Assembly (NCBI GenBank): GCA_003354225.1 | Contig: PIVH01000080.1 | Location: 1 to 8,506, forward strand | Source: Globobulimina sp. | Taxonomy: Eukaryota; Foraminifera; Rotaliida | Direction: 5' to 3' | Length of the DNA: 8,506 bases | Shown: one piece after another, positions 1 through 8,149 of the stretch | How the letters are laid out: every line of letters begins with the position of its first letter | Position numbering within the stretch: the first letter of the stretch is position 1 | Program-made: the position numbers and the translations under genes | Notes under the pieces: model-generated | Told to the model about the DNA's origin: nothing | Seen by the model: the letters and a program-made list of their open reading frames with translations, nothing else | Databases searched by the model: none

Positions 1-77
1 TCATTGTGGAATAAATGGCCGCATACATTCAGTTTATAACTACCTTCATTTGCTTCAATTTCCATTGGATTTTCCCT
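1..77 (-). CDS. Possible exon fragment at window edge, unknown protein with CGHxFH motif
   Basis: The minus strand is open from the window edge back to about position 77. It reads as a hydrophilic stretch with balanced composition (MEIEANEGSYKLNVCGHLFH from an ATG at 65-63). A 3' splice acceptor fits just before it, either ...AAGCAG ending at 78 or ...GCTCAG ending at 100. An in-frame stop lies further upstream, so the stretch begins at an acceptor or at the ATG. The C-G-H-x-F-H string resembles the middle of RING-H2 zinc fingers (C-x-H-x-F-H-x2-C), but the first Cys pair is not visible and the rest lies outside the window. No function is assigned. It could also be a chance open stretch. Confidence 0.3.
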
Positions 78-99
78 CTGCTTTTGTTTGTTGTTATGG

Positions 100-232
100 C
101 TGAGCACTCATAAAAAAATCTGAATACTTTGAATCCAATTACCGTTCGAAAGTTGAGAATTTCTGAGTAATACTATGATTTGTTACTCAACTCAGGAACC
201 GTTCACTGAGCACTAACCAAATAATTTCTGAG
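100..232. repeat. Left cluster of CTGAG/CTCAG sites
   Basis: Five copies of CTGAG or its complement CTCAG lie at 100, 163, 191, 206 and 228, with one more at 447. Two belong to a longer form, ATTTCTGAG(T/C)A (from 160 and 225). The same extended form recurs near the other end of the window (7281, 7301, 7780). The next site to the right is a single one at 2059, then none until 7271. The spacing is irregular, so this is a set of interspersed short motifs and not a tandem array. They could be protein-binding sites such as subterminal transposase sites or regulatory elements. Confidence 0.6.
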
Positions 233-239
233 CATTCCA

Positions 240-271
240 ATATACTTTTCCATTGTGTTAATCATCATATG
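240..271 (+). repeat. Direct repeat copy A (17-bp exact core), paired with 7722-7756
   Basis: A 17-base string beginning ATATACTTTTCC and ending ATTGT at 240-256 is repeated exactly, in the same orientation, at 7722-7738. A CATATG follows 26 to 29 bases after the start of each core. Both copies lie outside the large gene and next to CTGAG-type sites. Confidence 0.6.
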
Positions 272-471
272 TAGCCATAATAATATTGCTTCAATCTGTA
301 GTACCCCCCATCGTACCTTCCATACATGACTACAATCCCAACTGTTATGGTCCAACTATTCTTGACTGCAGTTATGGTTCAATTAGCTGTTTATTAAACT
401 TTGTGATATTGCTTGTATTTCTGAAGGAAACTAAGTAGGAATTTCACTGAGACATTGCCGCTTAATTCATA

Positions 472-545
472 CCTGACGTTTTGCATAATCATACCTGACG
501 TTTTTTAGTAGCTGGCGTTTTTGCCTAATTCCTAGCTGACGTTTT
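472..545 (+). repeat. Four short CTGACGTTTT-like repeats
   Basis: The motif (C/G)CTG(A/G)CGTTTT occurs at 472-482, 494-504, 511-521 and 535-545, with start spacings of 22, 17 and 24 bases. The first two are preceded by the same bases (ATACCTGACG or TTCATACCTG), and the last two by AGCTG. Three of the four contain TGACGT, the core of CRE-type sites, but no role is shown. The array lies in non-coding sequence downstream of the minus-strand gene. Confidence 0.65.
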
Positions 546-677
546 AAGCCTTAATTATGATTTGTGTGCAAGGATAATATATTATGAAAGCAAATTTAAA
601 TAACCACAGTTTTTCTATGTATTTAAATCCACGTTGTTTGCGTTTACAATGAGGACTGACTGAAATATATTGAATTT

Positions 678-1040
678 GTTTGCTAATTGGGTTTCATGCA
701 TAAATATTATAAAAAACCATTGAAATGAACCCTTGGAATGTTATATCAAAGATACTGCGTTAGATCAAACATAATCTGTGCAAATAATTACCATTGAATG
801 TAATCCTCGTCTTCAAATCATGGCGGTCGTCCAAATTCATTCGTGTATAATAAAATTATTTGTTAATTGACTTAATTCCGTTTAATGTATAAATATTATT
901 AAAAACCATTGAAATGAACACTTGAAATGTTATATCGAGCATAATGCGTTAGATCAAACATAATCTGTGTAAATAATTGCCATTGAATGTAATCCTCGTC
1001 TTCCAATAAGGGCGGTCGTCCAAATTCATTCGTGTATAAT
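678..1040 (+). repeat. Two-copy tandem duplication with a period of about 189 bp
   Basis: Copy 1 (about 678-850) and copy 2 (about 858-1039) align at an offset of 189 bases. From 710-850 against 899-1039 I count about 12 mismatches and no gaps, roughly 91% identity. The left end of each copy is looser, with an extra 9 bases in copy 2 near 871-889. The best-kept part carries TAATCCTCGTCTTC and GGCGGTCGTCCAAATTC, unusually G+C-rich for this region. On the minus strand each copy holds the same short open frame (760-840 and 949-1029). This is most likely non-coding repeat DNA. Confidence 0.85.
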
Positions 1041-1924
1041 TTAAAATGTTGATTATAAAGTAATTGTTTATTTTAAAACATGAGGCCATTACCGTTTGTG
1101 TGTTTGTGTGTTTGTGTATATATACGGTTGAGTTTAAACCGCCAAAGGAAATCCATACAAAACAAACGCACCGTACATTTGAGACGTATTGACTGCAAAG
1201 TTGAGAGCTGCCATGATACCGAGCAATATATAGAGTTTACATTTTCTAGTGTAGTTTGCAATATACCTAACGCACGTATCCCGTAAACAAAAACAAAGAA
1301 ATAATTATAATTAAGAGGCATGATCGATTGGACAGATATTATTATTTGTTTATGATAGATAATTTGTATATAGTTTTCGGCGAAAGGAGTCTATTAACAG
1401 ATTCAATTAAAAAATGAACACAACAAATAATATACATCCACTTTGAATAACTTATTTTAAATGGATAATACACACAAAAAACTATACAAAAAATGTAAAA
1501 GAAAAAATAATTAATAGTTATTATTTATTATTTATTAATATTGATAAAAAATATGTAAATTAAATGACGTAAATTTCAAACAAAAAAACAGATGCAATTA
1601 TAGCATACATCTAATTAAAATACCAAATCTCGGCAGAAATGTGATATATATATAAATTGAGAGAAAAACAAAGAAACAAATCACATTCTTTGCATTTTGT
1701 ATATACATTTTTTCAGATCTTGAATTAATTTGATCGGAAATAAAAAATAAGAGACGAGTTTGGTTTTAATTTGTAACAAAACAACATAAAATATATGGTG
1801 CAGATAATAAACAGTGGTAATCGAAATTATGTGCACCAATTTGATTTTTACAAACTGAAAATTAAAAACAAAAAGGTTTTTTTACAAAAAGCAGTGTAAC
1901 GAAAACATTTAATGTCAAGATTGT
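1041..1924. other. A+T-rich non-coding stretch, 3' flank of the minus-strand gene
   Basis: I see no convincing gene here. The small open frames near 1073-1321 on both strands have no protein-like character. A TTTGTGTG microsatellite (three units, 1095-1117) runs into a TATATATA tract. From about 1320 the sequence is poly-A/T-rich. This stretch should contain the 3' untranslated region of the gene ending at 1925. On the minus strand one AATAAA overlaps the stop codon (1924-1929), and further copies lie in the TTATTTATTATTTATTA tract near 1521-1540, either of which could serve polyadenylation. Confidence 0.5.
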
Positions 1925-4900
1925 TTATTTACCCTTACCTTTATTTTTTGGTCTCTTTTGACGTTTTTTTGGTGGAATATTACTGTTAATGCTATTTGAA
2001 ATAGATTTTGATGATATTTGTGTTAAATGATTTGGATTTGATCTATTCCTTTTGTGGCCTGAGATTGATTTTTTATTGATTGAATGTTGTGTTTTTACTA
2101 AGGTCCTGATATTATTGGTATTATGTATTACAGGCTGATTAATTGGTGCTTGTTTATGATGATTAATGTTATATTTTTGCTGTACAAAATTAATAGATTC
2201 ACCAATAGATTTCATTATAGGTTTCATTGTATTTAAAGGTTGTGGGTAAAATTTATTTATATTGGTATCAATATTCGTATTCACATGATTTCTCATTGCG
2301 GAATAACTATTCACTGTATCTGGTACTTTGGACATATCATTTACTGGCAATGGAATATTTGGCGTATTATTTACAATAAAATTGGCACTAAATGGATTGA
2401 TTGAAGTGTTGTAATTATTTGGTACAGTTGACTGTGATCCCATTGCTTGAAATGAAGGGATTGTTGGAATTGTTGGAATTGTAGGAATCAATGGTATTGC
2501 TGTTGTTTGTGTTGTTGTTGGTATCTTATTATTTGTATTTGTGTTGGTATTATTGTTGCTATTAAAGGCAAACTGATTGAACATATTATCGACTGGCTTA
2601 TTATTCATATCTCGCTCCATCATTAAAATTCTTTGTTTGACTTTATTATTTCCCATAAACTGTTTATATCTTTGTTTAGATTGTTGATTATATTTAGTTT
2701 TTATTTTATATCCTTTTTTTTGCAAATTTATCAAAGTTTCAATACGTGGAGGTTCAATTAAGTTGGTGACGGTATTAATTTTATCTACACATAAAGCATT
2801 TAATATTGATTCACGTAATTTTAAAAGCTGACATTCCTCCCAAACAATCCAATTTTTATCAGTTTTGTAACTCTGTTTAAATGTTTTAATATCATTCAAT
2901 TTTTTTGCAATCAAACTCATATTTTGTTCTTTGCTAGATACTGATTGTGGAACTTTTACAACATGGTTTCTATTTGCATATGAATGGAAACTTTCGCCCG
3001 TATTGGCATTTCCGTATAAAGTTGGATTTGTATTCAAACGATTATTTAATTGTGTGATTAAAGTTTCATCGGATGTTTCTCGCATCCAACGTTTAGTGAA
3101 CGCTGCAAACGATACTAAAGGAATATTGCAATTATTGCCAAATTCATTCCAGTTACAACAAAAAAAGAAATAGATCGATATCCATTCACCAAATAGATGC
3201 TCTTTATTTTGCCACATTGGTTGTGATATTTTACGCTGTAATTTTTGGCATAATGTAACAAAAATGAATCGCGGAATTGATGGCAAAGGTATATTGAATG
3301 TTGTTTCATTTTCTTCATCAAATATTTGCAATGAATTTGCCATATAAAAACTTGGTAGCGCATGAAAAAAAATAAATGTTCCAATAAAATGAGTGGCAAA
3401 ATATCCTAAATTATCAATACAATGACTTAAAAGCTCGAATGTTTTATCACTAAAAATACAGTCAAATTCTGTCGCATCATATTGATATTTCATATCAACA
3501 GTTTTAGACAATGCCCTAACAAACATTTTCAATTCTTTACGGACTTGAATATAATGTTTTTGCCACAGAGAAACCCAAAATAATTGCTTATATGCATATA
3601 CATTCATAATATATGTATCATTTGCTATGATTAATTTACCTCGTTCACAACACAAATGTGTTTTACTCACGATTTTCATCAACAAAGCGCGATCACCATG
3701 TGCTGGTATTTCTCTCCAGCGTTTGGTTACATGCCAACCGCACTCACGTAATGTTATAATAATCTCAATCTCATTTGACAACATTAAGGTTTTTCGTAAT
3801 TGGTGAATTTTGGGTTCAAGTCGCGAAGGCAAATTCTTATGAGTTGTTGTGTTATCAATACAGATAGAAAAAATGAATTTTTTAATGCCTTTAGTAATAC
3901 TATGGGACAATACTGTTTTATATACATCAATCAAAGATTCAATCATATATTCTCCGTTTTCGACTGGCACAAAGCGAGGATTATGAACGGATTTTCCGTT
4001 TTGATTAAGCATTGTTAAAAAAACTCCGAAAATGTTTTCTTTTTCAGAACAAAGAGCAGATGCTTGTGAAAATGTACCATCAAGATTAACTAAAAATAAA
4101 AGCAAATCATTCTCAATTTCAAGACCTTCAAGTAAGGCATCATCAAATGATTTTTTAATTTCTTTAGTCCAGTAAGTTGCATAACATCTTAAAACAAATG
4201 CTTTCAATGCGTTGCGTTGAGGAATTAACGATTTGAAAGCAGTACGTAAATCAGCTGCAGAAATAGATTGGAAAAATTCAAGTAATCGTATTCGTTGAGA
4301 GTCATTGTTGATTTTTGTACATATTTTATCAATCAATAAACACCGATAAAATTTGGAAACTGCATGTTGTAAATCAAAAATACTCGTTCTTTTCATAAAT
4401 GTTTCAATCAAATATTTTTCAAAACCTTTTGAAAATAATTGATTGCCACTCAAAACACTTGTAATTTTACAGGAACACAGAGTACGTTTTGAACAAATTG
4501 TTTCAGTATGCTTTTTATTTGAACAAATATATCTTTGTTTATTAAGCTGTAACAATGCAGTCGTACTGAAACCTACAGTATCTTTTTCAAAACCATTTTT
4601 ACTGACATCAAAAACACACTCATCATGGCTGCAAGTTGGGTTTTTTAGTGTTAACAAGATTTTATCGCCGAGGAGGAACAGTATGACGTTTGTAATGGAA
4701 CTGAACTTATTTGTTGATTGAGGATTGGTTTGTAATAATGCGGCTAATTCCGTTTCAATTGGATTATTTATTGCTAATAATTGTTGATTTTTTATCGGAG
4801 ATTTGTCGGATTTTTTGTTTGTATTTAATACATAATACCATGGAGTCATGGAACATGTCAATAATAAGCCACTAATAAAACCATGAACCAATGCAATGTG

Positions 4901-7527
4901 TCTATAACTTGTTGCACCATTTTGTAATTTGGTTGGTTTTTTATGGACATTACATTTATTATCTTTATTTGAGACACAATAATGTCCCAAATTTTCGGCG
5001 CAAAATAAATCACGAAAATGTTTGGTAGTAATATCTTTTACAGATTTGCTTTTTATTTTTGGTAATTTGTTAATTATGGCAGTTTTTAACACAGGAATTG
5101 CATTTATTATTTCAACTAAAATAATTGTATATAATTTTAATATATTTTGCAATGGTTTTTGTATTTGAAATGCTTTTTTATTGGATTGGAAAGATAATTT
5201 CCATTGATTTGTATCATCAGACGATAAAAATGCACTTTTTGGGGGTTTTGATTCTTTAAAAACATTATAATATATACACCAACAAATTAAATTGTATTCA
5301 GTGTCAGATCCGATGATTTTGGTATTTTCAGAGTCATCAATGGAGAGTTTTAATTGATTCAATTTATCAATAATAACATCTTTATAATGTCCTGTAATTC
5401 AAACAGTTTTCATGGTTATTATTTGGGATTAAATATATTATAATATGTCACACCTGATTCAACAACAATTTTTCCATAATATTCGGAAATATTACAGCAA
5501 AGTGTTTGCAAATCCTTTTCAACACAATTTATTTCCTCATTATTAAATTTTAAGTCTGTATTATTATTATCACTTATTACTGGCATATTATCTATATATA
5601 AATTTGAGATTATATTTAAAACAAACACTAAAATGTTTAGAATATACCTGCGGTTTTTATAAAATCAATAAATATGCTTAAATCCGCCAAATTAAGCCAT
5701 GATAAATCTGAAAATGTGGGTAATATATCATATGTTGGTATTATTGCATTATTACTGGTTTTGAATTTTTTATTAATACAAATTGATAATATCGAATCCA
5801 CCAATGATCGACCGGTAACATGTGATCCTAAAACAAATAATAGATCCGGCTTTGTACTGAGTTTATCCATTGCAAATTGAATAAATTTTGTAGAAAATAA
5901 ATATTTGCAACTATTGGCCATTGCTTTAATTGATTTGCCAATATTTACAACAGTTGTCTCTGTACATTTTAGTCCATCCGGAACAATGGTAAATAATATG
6001 TTAACTCCTGTTAACATCACAAATACCGCTGCGACACGAATTAATTGATCAAACTCCGCAGTATTTATACCAAATGTATTTGCCTGTGTATTTTTTAAAC
6101 GTTTTAATTTCAGAAATAATAACGTTTTTCAGAAATGTTTGTATTTTTATAATCTGAATTTTCAACACCAAACCACACAAAATAAAATCAGAAAAATATT
6201 GAGATAAGTCACCTTAATTTTGTCTATCGCAGTCTGCACTAATTGCTCGCAACAAATGCTATCTGTGATTAAACGATAGAATTCTTTCATAACATCAGAT
6301 AATTTAGTTTGTTGCTCCGAACAGTGACTAAGTTCATCTACTAAGTTTTCGAATGTCTTCATCATTTCTTTTGGCTGAAGACAATAATTGTAAGCAACAG
6401 CAAAACGGTCATTATCGTATTGTTTGCTGATGTATTGACTGCAGCACGCTACGGATATTTTACATAAGTCTTGTACATTTGGGGCTGATTCGGAAATGCC
6501 ACACAACGTCCAAATAATATCATGTTCGCGATGCGTTGATTTAATTTGAAATGATTTATGTGTATTCCAATAATCTGAATAAGTATATGGGAATTTCATG
6601 GATTAGTTTTGTGCATATCGACACAAAACAGATTAAGCAAATGTACTTAACCCCGTATATTATGGAGACATTCATCATTTATTTCAGTCTCAATGAATGT
6701 AATCGAATCTAATTTATTTGGATCTGATGATTTATTAATTAATGGAATATTATAATCACAAATATCAGTATCAGCAATTAATTTTGGTGGAAGTGAATTT
6801 GAATTATTTGTATTTGGGTCACCATATGTCTTTGCTTTATTTATTTGCGAATATGTATAGGTATTGGCACATTTGGTACCATTGGCATTATTTTGTGTAT
6901 TTGGAATTGCTTTTTGTGGATTACAATTATATGAATATGTAGTTGTTGGTGGTAATGCAACCATTGTTTGTGTAATGTGTTTATGTGTATGTGCTGGTGG
7001 TGAATATCTATTATTATTATCATGTGATTGCATAGTGATAGAATGAGAATCACTGTGTGAATTTGTGTTAGTGTTTGTGTTTGTATTTGTATTGGTATTT
7101 TGTATTTGGATATCACAATCACTGTCACCAATGTCACTTTCTTCGCTTGCATCAGAATCCGTGTAATAAACTAATTGTGGCGCTGTTCTTTGTGCCTATA
7201 TATGTATGTTAATAGGTTGCGCTTTTCTTTGTGTCATGTGCGAGGATACTCATAGAAACGTTTCTGTGCACTCAGATTTTTTCTGAGCAGGTAACGTTTT
7301 TTCTGAGTAGCTCAGTAGTGTTATAAGCCCAGGAGGGCAGCACTTTGTTTACAAAGACATACAACAGGTTTACACAAAACATATAAAACTTGTGAATGAT
7401 AAATATAAAAAAATACCGTTTCTGGTATGGATTTAGTTTCTGTCGTGTTACCACATGTTCCAAGTCTATGCCCAACCAATCCATCATCTTTTGCATGTAC
7501 TTCTTGAGTTCTTGATGACATGATCAT
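1925..7527 (-). CDS. Large six-exon DDE transposase-like protein
   Basis: The inferred exons on the minus strand are 7417-7527, 6652-7195, 6213-6574, 5648-6083, 5454-5591 and 1925-5391. Each in-frame block ends at a GT donor and reopens at an AG acceptor in matching phase (0, 1, 0, 1, 1), giving 1685 codons plus a stop. Exon 1 (start ATG at 7527) and the exact exon 5 acceptor are least certain. The N-terminus is acidic (about residues 50-65), followed by an Asn-Thr repeat (about 70-82) and a long region of no recognised family. Two Cys/His clusters (about 661-680 and 784-838) may bind zinc. The core fits an RNase H-fold DDE transposase: D968 in NLDGTF after a hydrophobic strand, D1043 in CIDNTTTH, the CxxH signature C1081-G-W-H1084, a long helix-rich insertion, and E1330 in NTGESFHSYANR. 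The order Asp, Asp, (C/D)xxH, Glu is known from Mutator-, hAT- and related transposases. The ESFHS context looks more Mutator-like than hAT-like. The C-terminus is low complexity, with an Ile-Pro-Thr repeat (about 1497-1509) and a basic tail (PPKKRQKRPKNKGKGK) suited to nuclear import. No inactivating mutation is visible. A domesticated gene is an alternative to an active transposase. Confidence 0.72.
5592..5647 (-). other. Intron 4 of the transposase-like gene (56 nt; alternative 20 nt)
   Basis: The donor is CAG|GTATAT after position 5648, and the acceptor is TATATAG before 5591. An in-frame TAA just after the donor shows that the exon frame cannot continue unspliced. A second acceptor, ATTTTAG, ends at 5628 and also keeps the frame. 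It would give a 20-nt intron and add 12 residues. The 56-nt form is more ordinary. Confidence 0.55.
7196..7416 (-). other. Intron 1 of the transposase-like gene, carrying CTGAG sites
   Basis: The donor is ACG|GTATTT and the acceptor ATATATAG|GCA, both phase 0. It is the longest inferred intron (221 nt). It is the only intron with CTGAG/CTCAG sites: four fall within 7271-7315. The other minus-strand frame through exon 1 would need a phase 2 donor and does not match the exon 2 acceptor, which supports the chosen exon 1 frame. The first exon remains less certain than the others because it is short and has no recognisable domain. Confidence 0.5.
7271..7315. repeat. Four CTGAG/CTCAG sites forming two short palindromes
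   Basis: Two inverted pairs lie side by side. CTCAGA (7271-7276) and TCTGAG (7282-7287) are separated by five T. CTGAG (7303-7307) and CTCAG (7311-7315) are separated by TAG. Between them the TTTTTTCTGAG string repeats. The arrangement fits binding sites for a dimeric protein or small hairpins. It falls inside intron 1, about 200 bases downstream of the proposed start codon. Confidence 0.6.
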
Positions 7528-7721
7528 GTCGCAAATTACTTTTGTAGTTTTGCAAGCTATTAAAAAAACTGTGTAGATTCTTAGAGTTAAGGAAGACGAT
7601 GGGACGGAGATTAATAATTAAAACTATAAATAGGAACAATATCATAATTGGTTTAAATACAGCTGAACCAACACATATACGTATCATAGATAGTTGTTGG
7701 CAAATTATTATACTGTGGCAC

Positions 7722-7756
7722 ATATACTTTTCCATTGTCCATTCAACATACATATG
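7722..7756 (+). repeat. Direct repeat copy B, paired with 240-271
   Basis: This is the second copy of the exact 17-base core (7722-7738), followed by CATATG at 7751-7756. The orientation is the same as at 240. The two copies are about 7.5 kb apart and flank the large gene. Confidence 0.6.
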
Positions 7757-7757
7757 A

Positions 7758-7958
7758 CTCAGAATTGCCACCAATCCATTTCTGAGTAACACAATAAATA
7801 CTCAGTTATCATTATCTCAGCTCAAAACACAATGAGTCATTTTATAAATAATGCTCAGAACTATTTATGATGTAAATAGCTGAGCTGAAAATGCAATGAT
7901 GATCAACGCTGAGCGTACGTTCATGGAAATATGAATAAGTAATGATCTGCCTTCTCAG
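7758..7958. repeat. Right cluster of CTGAG/CTCAG sites
   Basis: Eight sites lie within 201 bases, at 7758, 7782, 7801, 7816, 7854, 7880, 7909 and 7954. Some share the extended form (A/T)TTCTGAG(T/C) seen at the left end (7780; reverse orientation at 7757 and 7853). Within the cluster, about 7806-7858 and 7866-7913 look like diverged copies of one unit: a TCAGCTCA-type core followed by AAAA and CAATGA. TCAGCTCA (7817-7824) and TGAGCTGA (7881-7888) are exact inverted copies. The position, 230 to 430 bases upstream of the gene start, suits either regulatory sites or subterminal transposase sites. Confidence 0.65.
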
Positions 7959-8102
7959 ATCTCGCGAAAATATGACAGAATTGTTGTAATATTTATATAC
8001 AACCACTACATAATATAATATTGAAATTCTAGTGATATGAACGCCTTGTTACTATGTTCAAATATGAATTCTGCGTCTTACAATACAATACAAAAAAGTA
8101 TT

Positions 8103-8149
8103 TGCTGTTACTTGTCACTTGGAATGGAGTCAAATGTGCTGTTACTTGT
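8103..8149 (+). repeat. 13-bp direct repeat at the end of carrier exon 2
   Basis: TGCTGTTACTTGT occurs at 8103-8115 and again at 8137-8149, 34 bases apart. The right copy codes for the QVTA part of the carrier. The left copy lies at or just past the proposed exon end, so a small local duplication covers the point where carrier homology stops. Confidence 0.6.

Larger units (their letters stand above)
7528..8118. promoter_or_regulatory. Non-coding region upstream of the transposase-like gene
   Basis: This stretch between the proposed start codon at 7527 and the carrier exon at 8119 should hold the promoter of the minus-strand gene. It contains a TATA-like CTATAAATAG at 7624-7633 (about 100 bases upstream of the ATG, reading TATTTATA on the coding strand) and the CTGAG cluster. 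A minus-strand open frame at 7484-7792 overlaps exon 1 in another frame and has a hydrophobic patch, but resembles nothing I know. I found no further exon of the mitochondrial carrier here. Confidence 0.35.

Noticed and set aside
304-430. Minus-strand open stretch rich in Gly and Tyr near 270-395
   Set aside because: It is about 40 codons, bounded by stops with no good acceptor, and resembles no protein. It contains a short internal repeat (ACCATAAC twice).
1073-1321. Overlapping open frames on both strands (1073-1321 minus, 1080-1286 plus)
   Set aside because: They cover the microsatellite, have no recognisable protein character or splice context, and lie on both strands of the same DNA.
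2931-4721. Several plus-strand and alternate minus-strand open frames inside 1925-5362
   Set aside because: They lie within the long exon 6, whose own frame is open for more than 1150 codons. They are by-products of its codon composition.
1925-5391. Assignment of the transposase-like gene to hAT
   Set aside because: The CxxH and long insertion fit, but the Glu region lacks the usual C-terminal hAT dimerisation pattern around SER.FS. A family name is not justified.
6742-7152. Open frames in other phases across exon 2
   Set aside because: The Asn-Thr and His-rich repeats keep several frames open. Only the chosen frame links to neighbouring exons in phase.
7272-7496. Alternative first exon in another minus-strand frame
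   Set aside because: At the shared donor (7416) its phase is 2, while the exon 2 acceptor needs phase 0, so it does not join.
7484-7792. Minus-strand open frame with a hydrophobic patch, considered as a carrier exon or upstream exon
   Set aside because: It shows none of the carrier signatures, overlaps exon 1 in another frame and crosses the CTGAG cluster. It is probably chance.
60-7990. Terminal inverted repeats and a target-site duplication bounding the transposon-like unit
   Set aside because: Comparing the two repeat-rich flanks by eye in inverted orientation gave only short CTGAG matches, so no element ends can be stated.
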